NCBI GenBank assembly: GCA_020720345.1
Contig: DYOT01000050.1
Span: 1 to 8,449 of the forward strand
From: Candidatus Caenarcanum sp.
GTDB lineage: Bacteria > Cyanobacteriota > Vampirovibrionia > Gastranaerophilales > UBA9971
Direction: 5' to 3'
Length of the DNA: 8,449 nt
How positions within the stretch are numbered: the first letter of the stretch is position 1; each line of letters starts with the position of its first letter. This document shows positions 1-5,554 of this stretch, piece after piece. A program made the translations under genes and the position numbers. The notes under the pieces were generated by a model. The model was not told where the DNA came from, searched no databases, and saw only the letters and a program-made list of their open reading frames with translations.

Positions 1-42
1 TAATTCTAAAAAATTAGAGAGTTTTTCAGACAGTTTTAAAAA

Positions 43-50
43 AGAGGAGG
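43..50 (+). promoter_or_regulatory. Ribosome binding site fixing a TTG start
   Basis: AGAGGAGG lies 6 nt before the TTG at 57. No in-frame ATG occurs nearby, and starting here gives an intact signal peptide, so this site decides the start. No convincing promoter is visible in the 42 bases before it; it may lie outside the window. Confidence 0.85.
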
Positions 51-56
51 ATCATC

Positions 57-3000
57 TTGAAAAACAGGTTACTATTATTTATTTTTCTGGCTTTTTTCTG
101 GGCATGCGTTGGTGCCGGAGAGAGCTTTGCAGCCGTTCCAATACCAAAAGGAATAGGTGTCTGTATTCAATTCGGCATACCTGATCAGGAGTTGGATATG
201 GTAAAAAGTGCGGGCTTTACGATCGCACGTACAGACTTGAAATGGGGCATTGTTGAACGGACAAGAGGTCAGTATGACTGGACAAGTGCTGATAATCTGG
301 TAAACAGATTAACTTCCAGAGGAATTAGACCATATCTTATTCTTGATTACAACAATTTTGCTTACGGAGCTTCACAGGAGCTTGCAGGTATCACTACCCA
401 GGATCAGATTAACGGGTATACCAATTTTGCAAAAGCCGCGGCCGCCCGTTATAAAGGAAAAGGTATTATCTGGGAAATATGGAACGAGCCTAATTTAGAT
501 GTTTTCTGGAGACCTGTTCCAAATTCCACCCAGTACATGAATCTTGTAAAATCAGCAGTTCCCGCAATGAAAGCTGCCGACCCTAACGCAATAATTGTTG
601 CTCCGGCAGTAGCCTATATAGCAAACACACTACAATTCTTGGATGAATGCGGAGCACAGGGATTATTCGGACTTGTTGATGCAGTGAGCGTTCATCCTTA
701 TAAAGATGCGGCTCCTGAAACAGGCGCTGTTGATAACTTGTATAATCAACTCAGAACCATAATAGCAAGACGCAATCCCGGCAATCCTAATCTTCCGATA
801 ATAGGCGGAGAATTCGGATTCAGCGTAACGTGGTCAAGTGTACAAAATGAAACAAAACAGTCTCAATATCTTACCCGCCAGCTTTTGTACCATGATTATA
901 AAAATATTCCTATTTCAATGATTTATGATTTTAAAAATGACGGAACAAATCCTGCCGATTCTGAAGCCAATTTCGGTATAATCAGAAATGACAGGAGTAT
1001 AAAACCCGCATATAACGATATTAAAACTCTTATTCAGAATGTTGGAGGAATGAATTTTTCCAAAAGATTGCCTTCTGCTTCCACGGATTATATTTTTGAA
1101 TACAATAATCCTTCTACAGGAGCACAAACAGCGGCTGCCTGGACAACCGGGGCTGCTCATACGATTAGTATTTATGGACAGTCAGTTAATTTAACCAACA
1201 GTCCGATTTATGTAAAAAATGGTTCTGCAACACCTACTCCAACAGTGCCTGTAGCGGCTTCAAACCTTCAGGTAACAAATATAACAAAAGGAGCAACATC
1301 AGGAAATTATTTTGTAAACCTGACATGGGTTGATAATTCAAACAATGAAACAGGATTCCAAATCCAGCAGTCTATAGGTTCTACCAACACTTTTCAGACC
1401 ATCGCAACTCCTGCGCAGGATAACATTGGTTTCAGTGTAAATCTTGGTACTGCTCCAGCGTCTGGAACTTATTACTATAGAATATTATCAATAAACGCAG
1501 TAGGGGCATCACAGCCTTCAACCGTTGTAAATGCTAACGTTCAAGTTACACAAGCAGCACTAGTCCCGATTCCGAAAGGACACGGAACATGTATATCTAT
1601 TTCAGCTTCTGCACAAGACCTTGATATGGTTAAAGACGCAGGGTTTACAATAGCACGTACAGATATGAAATGGGGTGCTGTTGAAAGAGTAAAAGGTCAG
1701 TATGACTGGACAAATTATGATCAATTAGTAAATAATTTAACTTCCAGAGGTATCACACCATATTTTATTCTTGATTATAATAACGCTAATTACGGAGCAG
1801 GTAATGAACTTGCAGGTATATCCACTTCTGCACAGATTCAAGGCTATACCAACTTCGCAAATGCTGCCGCCGCACATTACAAAGGAAAAGGAATTATCTG
1901 GGAACTCTGGAATGAGCCTAATCTTGATCAGTTCTGGACTCCTGCAAATAATGCTTCCCAGTATATGGCTCTTGTAAAAGCAGCAGTTCCTGCTATTAAA
2001 GCGGCTGACCCTAATGCAATAGTTGTTGCCCCCGCAGTAGCTTTTGTGGCAAACACATTTTCTTTCCTTGATACATGTGGACAGCAAGGATTATTCGGGC
2101 TTGTAGATGCGGTAAGTTTGCATCCTTATAAAGATGCTGCTCCTGAAACAGGTTCAATTGATTATCTGGTTGACACAGTTAGAACTATGATAGCCAAATA
2201 CAATCCTAATAACCCAAATCTTCCAATAATAGGCGGAGAATTCGGTTTTAGCGTACCATGGTCAAGCGTTAAGAATGAAACCACTCAGGCGCAATACCTT
2301 ACTCGTCAACTTTTGTATCATGATTATAAAAAAATCCCTATTTCAATGATTTATGATTTCAAAAATGACGGAACAAACGCAGCTGACCCTGAAGCCAATT
2401 TCGGAATAATAAGAGCTGATTCCAGTTTAAAGCCAGCATACACAGCAATTAAAACTTTAAACCAGACTCTGGCAGGAATGAATTTTTCAGGCAGATTGCC
2501 TTCGGCTTCTACTGATTACATTTACGAATATACAAACTCTTCAGGAGTAAAAACCGCAGCAGCCTGGACAACAGGTGCAGCTCATGCGGTTACTATCTAC
2601 AGCCAGTCAGTTAATTTAACCAATATGCCTGTTTATGTGAAAAATGTAGCAGTACCGCCACCTGCGCCATCTGTGTCGCCGAGCAATTTATCGGTACAGG
2701 TAGGTGTAATTCCGACAACAGGAATGTATAATGCAATACTTAACTGGACAGATAATGCGACAAGTGAAACCGGATATGATATATATCAGTCTTTACTTGA
2801 TGTAAATAACTTCAAACTGGTAAGTAGCATAAATGCTGTTTCAGCTACAGGCAGTACAAACAACATGTATAGTATAGGTGTAAACCCTGCGTTTGGAACA
2901 TATTACTATAAAGTTGTCGCTAAATTTGCTGATGGTACAACTCAAGCCTCTAACATAGCAAATGCTGAGGTTAAAGAATATATTCCTTTGACCCCAACAA

Positions 3001-3269
3001 ACCTGACAGGGGTTGGTACAACAGACACAACTAACAAAACGGTTGTTGTTTTAACATGGAAAAATAATTCATCTAATGTGAGCGGATTTAATATCTACTT
3101 TGCCTCCTCGCAGGGCGGATCTTTTACCAAAGTTGGAACAGCAAATAAAACCGCAACGATGATAGTCCATCCCGTTACAGCTGCAGGAACATATTATTAT
3201 CAAATTAATTCCTATAACTGTGCCGGTGAATCTAGCAGCTCAACAGTAATCCCTGTTGTTGTGAATTAA
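57..3269 (+). CDS. Exported tandem GH39/PslG-like glycoside hydrolase with FN3 modules
   Basis: This probably cleaves an extracellular or envelope polysaccharide; the substrate is not readable from sequence. Residues 1-25 form a signal peptide (K2/R4, hydrophobic core, SFA cleavage site). Catalytic unit 1 spans about 27-388 and unit 2 about 503-863. Each has the clan GH-A signatures of PslG-type enzymes: RTDxKW, a YDW box, LDYNN, the WE(I/L)WNEPN acid/base motif (E144, E620), a VHPY/LHPY strand, the GGEFG nucleophile motif (E252, E728), YDFKNDG and KPAY. Both therefore look active. Each unit ends in a small beta-rich segment (about 335-388 and 811-863). Fibronectin-III-like modules lie at about 396-498, 872-973 and 977-1069, the first after a Thr/Pro linker. 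No LPXTG, dockerin or C-terminal membrane segment is seen, so it is probably secreted or loosely attached. The TTG start at 57 is chosen for its ideal ribosome binding site; the next in-frame Met is at residue 48, past the signal peptide. Family call is firm; substrate unknown. Confidence 0.93.
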   Translation: MKNRLLLFIFLAFFWACVGAGESFAAVPIPKGIGVCIQFGIPDQELDMVKSAGFTIARTDLKWGIVERTRGQYDWTSADNLVNRLTSRGIRPYLILDYNNFAYGASQELAGITTQDQINGYTNFAKAAAARYKGKGIIWEIWNEPNLDVFWRPVPNSTQYMNLVKSAVPAMKAADPNAIIVAPAVAYIANTLQFLDECGAQGLFGLVDAVSVHPYKDAAPETGAVDNLYNQLRTIIARRNPGNPNLPIIGGEFGFSVTWSSVQNETKQSQYLTRQLLYHDYKNIPISMIYDFKNDGTNPADSEANFGIIRNDRSIKPAYNDIKTLIQNVGGMNFSKRLPSASTDYIFEYNNPSTGAQTAAAWTTGAAHTISIYGQSVNLTNSPIYVKNGSATPTPTVPVAASNLQVTNITKGATSGNYFVNLTWVDNSNNETGFQIQQSIGSTNTFQTIATPAQDNIGFSVNLGTAPASGTYYYRILSINAVGASQPSTVVNANVQVTQAALVPIPKGHGTCISISASAQDLDMVKDAGFTIARTDMKWGAVERVKGQYDWTNYDQLVNNLTSRGITPYFILDYNNANYGAGNELAGISTSAQIQGYTNFANAAAAHYKGKGIIWELWNEPNLDQFWTPANNASQYMALVKAAVPAIKAADPNAIVVAPAVAFVANTFSFLDTCGQQGLFGLVDAVSLHPYKDAAPETGSIDYLVDTVRTMIAKYNPNNPNLPIIGGEFGFSVPWSSVKNETTQAQYLTRQLLYHDYKKIPISMIYDFKNDGTNAADPEANFGIIRADSSLKPAYTAIKTLNQTLAGMNFSGRLPSASTDYIYEYTNSSGVKTAAAWTTGAAHAVTIYSQSVNLTNMPVYVKNVAVPPPAPSVSPSNLSVQVGVIPTTGMYNAILNWTDNATSETGYDIYQSLLDVNNFKLVSSINAVSATGSTNNMYSIGVNPAFGTYYYKVVAKFADGTTQASNIANAEVKEYIPLTPTNLTGVGTTDTTNKTVVVLTWKNNSSNVSGFNIYFASSQGGSFTKVGTANKTATMIVHPVTAAGTYYYQINSYNCAGESSSSTVIPVVVN
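135..1220 (+). repeat. Intragenic direct repeat, copy 1 (GH catalytic unit)
   Basis: This encodes residues 27-388 of the glycosidase. It matches 1563-2645 at a fixed period of 1428 bp (476 residues), with one single-codon indel near residue 354. By hand count about 274 of 362 residues are identical. Long runs such as the nucleophile block are unchanged, while residues 37-45 differ almost completely. Confidence 0.93.
1563..2645 (+). repeat. Intragenic direct repeat, copy 2 (GH catalytic unit)
   Basis: This is the second catalytic unit, residues 503-863. It keeps both catalytic glutamates (E620, E728) and the paired cysteines C512 and C674, which match C36 and C198 of copy 1. The FN3-like module between the copies fits duplication of a catalytic-plus-FN3 block, since a related module follows this copy too. 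Confidence 0.93.
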
Positions 3270-3290
3270 TTCATTAATCTTCCTCCACAT

Positions 3291-3323
3291 TTGCAAAGGG
3301 CGGCTAAAAGCCGCCCTTTGCAA
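3291..3323. terminator. Perfect 14-bp stem-loop after the glycosidase gene
   Basis: TTGCAAAGGGCGGC pairs exactly with its complement across a TAAAA loop, starting 22 nt after the stop codon. The stem is GC-rich in its upper half and sits where a terminator for the glycosidase is expected. No T-run follows on either strand; only the CCCTTT within the arm is pyrimidine-rich. It may be an atypical terminator, a 3' end stabilising hairpin or a small palindromic repeat. Confidence 0.6.
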
Positions 3324-3346
3324 TACGCCCATACTTTGTATACATC

Positions 3347-3375
3347 TTGACATTATAAAAACAAACAAATATAAT
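3347..3375 (+). promoter_or_regulatory. Consensus sigma-70 promoter
   Basis: TTGACA at 3347-3352 and TATAAT at 3370-3375 are both perfect consensus hexamers, separated by exactly 17 nt. Transcription would start near 3382 and give a leader of about 93 nt to the ATG at 3475. The position, downstream of the 3291-3323 stem-loop, fits an independent transcription unit for the small exported protein. Confidence 0.8.
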
Positions 3376-3386
3376 TTTTTAAAATG

Positions 3387-3418
3387 CCTGCTTCGTGCCG
3401 AAAACAGGAATCCGGATT
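3387..3418 (+). promoter_or_regulatory. Possible folded 5' leader
   Basis: In the predicted leader, CCTG (3387-3390) and TTCG (3392-3395) pair with CGAA (3399-3402) and CAGG (3405-3408), giving an 8-bp stem with a small internal loop and a 3-nt apex. The palindrome AATCCGGATT (3409-3418) follows at once. I do not recognise a riboswitch or other known leader here, so regulation by it is only an inference. Confidence 0.3.
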
Positions 3419-3474
3419 GAAACGTGTATTTACTATAAAAATAAAACATTTTAAGTGTTAGAGGAGGAAATTGA

Positions 3475-3879
3475 ATGAAAAGGAAAGCCGGAATTTTAAT
3501 TTTAGGATTTGGGTTTGCAGCTCTTATGTCGGGAAGCGCATGTTTTGCGCTTGGAAATAACACAAATTCTTATGAATTTTCAGAGCAGAGCTGTGGAGTC
3601 TCTGATAACAGGATTTGTGATGCCATGACTAACGATTTAATGAAAGAATTAATAAAACAGACCGTTTACACTGTTGGAACCCAGATGCTGAATAAATTGA
3701 ATCAAGCCAATACAACTACAGCTGTGCCGGTTTATTATTCGCCTGCCCAACCTGTTACAACTACTCCAACTTATTATACTCCTGCTCCGGTTACCACTGC
3801 TACAACTACCGTTCCTGTACAAACTCCGGCAGTGCAAACCACAACCGCTCCTCAAGAGCAGATGATTATTATCCAGTAA
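3475..3879 (+). CDS. Small exported protein with Pro/Thr/Tyr-rich tail, unknown function
   Basis: I do not recognise this 134-residue protein. Residues 1-25 form a clear signal peptide: K2/R3/K4, a hydrophobic core, then ACFA before LGNN. C23 is not in a canonical lipobox because G20 stands where Leu is expected, so cleavage by signal peptidase I is more likely than lipidation. The mature part has two cysteines (C40, C48) that could form a disulfide, and a helix-prone stretch at about 50-77. From about 79 to 127 it is low complexity, rich in Thr, Pro, Val, Tyr and Ala, with recurring PVYYSP / PTYYTP / TTTxPV pieces. Such tails are usually disordered and can bind cell wall or be glycosylated. 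GAGGAGG at 3461-3467, 7 nt upstream, supports the ATG. A consensus promoter precedes it. An envelope-associated role is inferred. Confidence 0.82.
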   Translation: MKRKAGILILGFGFAALMSGSACFALGNNTNSYEFSEQSCGVSDNRICDAMTNDLMKELIKQTVYTVGTQMLNKLNQANTTTAVPVYYSPAQPVTTTPTYYTPAPVTTATTTVPVQTPAVQTTTAPQEQMIIIQ

Positions 3880-3922
3880 GTAACGGGTTAAATAAGTTAC
3901 AAAAATATACAAAAATTTTAAC

Positions 3923-3943
3923 TGCCATATAGCACTTTTTTTT
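3923..3943 (+). terminator. Weak candidate terminator before the 3996 gene
   Basis: A very short stem, TGC (3923-3925) with GCA (3932-3934), is followed by eight T residues (3936-3943). The T-run is good but the stem is too short to be convincing. It is the only terminator-like element between the two genes. Confidence 0.25.
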
Positions 3944-3995
3944 ATGTTTTGTCTTAAATAAGATAGAATAATTAATTTGCTAAAGGAAAAACCTG

Positions 3996-4697
3996 ATGAA
4001 AATTAACAGTTATAATCAAGTTTACACAAGCCCGAAATTAGGCTTTGGAGCGGTTATACCTGTAAGAGTTTTTGTTGATGGCGAGCAGATTATTTTTGAT
4101 AATAAAAACTGGCATACTCCTGAGGGAGAAAAAATATTAAAAGAGACAAAAGATACATTTGGCAAAGCAATAAGAACATTGACTCGAATATTGCAAAAAC
4201 AAGATGTCAAACATCCAAAAGCCAATACTTTTATAGAAATATTCAAGGAAAATGTTCCTGATTTTGTAGTGCCTGCCACAAAAGTTGCTTCAGGAATTCC
4301 AGCTGTAAGACCGGTTATTGATAAATTTTTCCAATGCCTGTTTACAAATGGTGAGCTGGATTTATTAAATTTGCTTGGTGCAAAAATCGGCTGTGCCAGA
4401 AGAGAGAATAAAGATTATAAAGTTGCAGCACGAAATTTATATAGCGCAGCCAGAAATTTCGTAAAAGATACAGAACGAAGATTAAAATCTCCCATCTCTA
4501 AAGAGCCAAATGAATTATTAATATATACAATCAGAAAAGGAAAACCTGATTCCAAAAATTTTAAACTTATAATTGATGCTATCGGATTTACAAATCCATA
4601 CGTCAAACCCGAGTTGAAAGTTAAGTCGAAGCCTGTTCAACTAGAACTTTTCAGTTCTTTAGTGCAGAAATCAAGAAAAAGCTATCCAGATAATTAG
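3996..4697 (+). CDS. Unrecognised protein with N-terminal SPKLGFGA motif
   Basis: I cannot assign a function to this 233-residue protein. It has no signal peptide or membrane segment and looks soluble and basic, with many Lys and Arg, especially in the second half. Residues 1-20 form an extended N-terminus carrying SPKLGFGA, followed by a hydrophilic strand-like stretch (VRVFVDGEQIIF, 23-34). The middle (about 44-165) reads as mostly alpha-helical, including ARNLYSAARNFVKDTERRL at 145-163. The last 25 residues are Lys/Ser rich. From memory, short 'FGA' leaders near the N-terminus recur on many uncharacterised proteins of Vampirovibrionia; this is recollection, not a search. AAAGGA at 3982-3987, 8 nt upstream of the ATG, supports the start. 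A/T-rich DNA precedes it, but I found no promoter with two good hexamers at the right spacing. Confidence 0.75.
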   Translation: MKINSYNQVYTSPKLGFGAVIPVRVFVDGEQIIFDNKNWHTPEGEKILKETKDTFGKAIRTLTRILQKQDVKHPKANTFIEIFKENVPDFVVPATKVASGIPAVRPVIDKFFQCLFTNGELDLLNLLGAKIGCARRENKDYKVAARNLYSAARNFVKDTERRLKSPISKEPNELLIYTIRKGKPDSKNFKLIIDAIGFTNPYVKPELKVKSKPVQLELFSSLVQKSRKSYPDN

Positions 4698-4773
4698 ATT
4701 TCTTTTCAGCCGAAAGATTACAGGGCGTTTGAGAGAAAAAACTCAAGGTCATAAAATTTACAAAATAAAAAAC

Positions 4774-4787
4774 TGCCCTTTTGGGCA
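4774..4787 (-). terminator. Terminator-like hairpin with its T-run on the minus strand
   Basis: TGCCC and GGGCA flank a TTTT loop. Read on the minus strand the stem is followed by GTTTTTTATTTT, the classical intrinsic terminator form. On the plus strand it is followed only by ATAAAATTATTT. It may act on both strands, ending the 3996 gene with modest efficiency and blocking antisense transcription from the right. Confidence 0.5.
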
Positions 4788-4795
4788 ATAAAATT

Positions 4796-4824
4796 ATTTA
4801 TGCCAATAAACGATAATTTATGCC
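4796..4824. repeat. Two ATTTATGCC direct repeats, 20 bp apart
   Basis: ATTTATGCC occurs at 4796-4804 and again at 4816-4824, two helical turns apart, upstream of the fasciclin gene. Spacing on one DNA face is typical of an operator, but short AT-rich repeats arise by chance, and I found no good promoter hexamers here to anchor it. Confidence 0.3.
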
Positions 4825-4862
4825 GTTATATGCTTTTAAATTCTTAAAAGGAGAAATACGGC

Positions 4863-5486
4863 ATGAAAAAGCTATTTTATTTAACTTTAACTACTGTAAC
4901 CGCCACATTGGTCTTTATGGTTAGCCAGATTGTAAGCAGTCAGCCCTGTCCTGTGAACAAACCTTGTCCTGTAGCTGTCCCTTGTCCATGTGAGACAAAC
5001 AAACCTTGTCCTGTAACTGCGCCTTGCCCATGTCCGGCTAATGTGCCATGTCCATGTCAAAACCCTGCATCAAGCGATCATGCTATTTCTGATGCCCTTA
5101 ATTCTCAGCCATGTTTCAAAACATTTTCCATGCTTCTTCAAAAAGCAGACATGTCATCAATTTTAAGAGGCAAAGGTCCTTATACAGTATTTGCACCAAC
5201 AGACGAAGCATTTTGTAAGCTTCCTAAAGGCACTGTAGAAAGTCTTTTATGCCCTGAAAACAAATGCAAACTAGAAAAACTTTTAAGATATCACATTATA
5301 ACTGAAGCAGTGCCATGTTCTGAGCTTACCTGTCTTAAAAAAGTCAGGACTTCCGAAGGACAATGCATTACTATTGAGCCAAAAGGCGGCAAATTAATTA
5401 TAAATTGCTGCGCTGAAGTGCTTCAAGGCGATATTTGTACTAAAAACGGCAAAATTTACACTATAGACACAGTTTTAATGCCTTAA
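4863..5486 (+). CDS. Exported cysteine-rich fasciclin (FAS1) domain protein
   Basis: FAS1 domains mediate adhesion outside the cell. Residues 1-26 form a signal peptide or N-terminal anchor (K2/K3, hydrophobic 4-20). Residues 27-65 form a Cys-Pro stalk with two 14-residue repeats, KPCPVAVPCPCETN (33-46) and KPCPVTAPCPCPAN (47-60), and a partial third. The single FAS1 domain covers about 72-207 and shows the family's signature blocks: YTVFAPTDEAF (107-117), LLRYHII (140-146) and the closing IYTIDTVLMP (198-207). Its length of roughly 135 residues is normal. The oddity is 19 cysteines: nine in the stalk (29, 35, 41, 43, 49, 55, 57, 63, 65) and ten in the domain (84, 118, 130, 135, 152, 157, 168, 182, 183, 192). 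Bacterial FAS1 domains are usually cysteine-poor. Disulfide cross-linking or metal binding are the obvious inferred roles. AGGAG at 4849-4853, 9 nt upstream, supports the ATG, and a strong terminator follows, so it looks monocistronic. Confidence 0.93.
   Translation: MKKLFYLTLTTVTATLVFMVSQIVSSQPCPVNKPCPVAVPCPCETNKPCPVTAPCPCPANVPCPCQNPASSDHAISDALNSQPCFKTFSMLLQKADMSSILRGKGPYTVFAPTDEAFCKLPKGTVESLLCPENKCKLEKLLRYHIITEAVPCSELTCLKKVRTSEGQCITIEPKGGKLIINCCAEVLQGDICTKNGKIYTIDTVLMP
4959..5042 (+). repeat. Tandem 42-bp repeat coding the Cys-Pro stalk
   Basis: Two adjacent 42-bp units (4959-5000 and 5001-5042) each encode 14 residues of the KPCPVxxPCPCxxN type, and a further partial unit coding VPCPC follows. 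An 18-nt block around ACCTTGTCCTGTA is identical between the copies. This is a candidate for length variation by slippage or recombination. Confidence 0.85.
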
Positions 5487-5499
5487 GCTTTGTTTTGAT

Positions 5500-5537
5500 A
5501 AAAATGGTTAGAAGGTGAAGTCCTTCTAACCATTTTT
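5500..5537. terminator. Strong intrinsic terminator, probably bidirectional
   Basis: A perfect 16-bp stem begins 13 nt after the fasciclin stop codon. The core GGTTAGAAGG (5506-5515) pairs with CCTTCTAACC (5522-5531) around a TGAAGT loop, and the flanking AAAAAT and ATTTTT also pair. T-runs on both strands suit termination in either direction. Confidence 0.92.
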
Positions 5538-5544
5538 GGTTTAT

Positions 5545-5550
5545 TATATT
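5545..5550 (+). promoter_or_regulatory. Candidate -10 element just upstream of the TPR gene
   Basis: TATATT lies 4 nt before the ATG, within the only DNA available for a promoter between the terminator and the gene. It would start RNA at about the ATG itself, giving a leaderless message. No matching -35 hexamer is seen (CCTTCT lies at the expected distance), so this is tentative. Confidence 0.25.
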
Positions 5551-5554
5551 AAGC

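Noticed and set aside
6..17. CTAA/TTAG palindrome near the left edge
   Set aside because: A 4-bp A/T stem is expected by chance, and nothing upstream is visible to give it context.
915..1160. Minus-strand open frame inside the glycosidase gene
   Set aside because: It lies fully within a strongly supported coding sequence, its translation is low-complexity and no ribosome binding site or family motif is seen.
1737..2087. Minus-strand open frame of 116 codons inside catalytic unit 2
   Set aside because: It is a shadow of a conserved catalytic domain; its product is Cys/Ser/Ile-rich and resembles nothing known.
3411..3423. GGATTGAAAC, resembling the end of a type I CRISPR repeat
   Set aside because: It occurs once, with no second copy at spacer distance, no array and no cas genes in the window.
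3521..3545. Lipoprotein box around C23 of the small exported protein
   Set aside because: Residue 20 is Gly where Leu, Val or Ile is expected, and a good signal peptidase I site (CFA) follows, so lipidation is not supported.
3240..3563. Minus-strand open frame of 107 codons across the intergenic region
   Set aside because: It overlaps the stem-loop, the consensus plus-strand promoter and the signal peptide region of the next gene, and shows no recognisable motif.
4729..4746. TTGAG/CTCAA stem after the 3996 gene
   Set aside because: It has only 5 bp with an 8-nt loop and no T-run, so it is not distinguishable from chance in AT-rich DNA.
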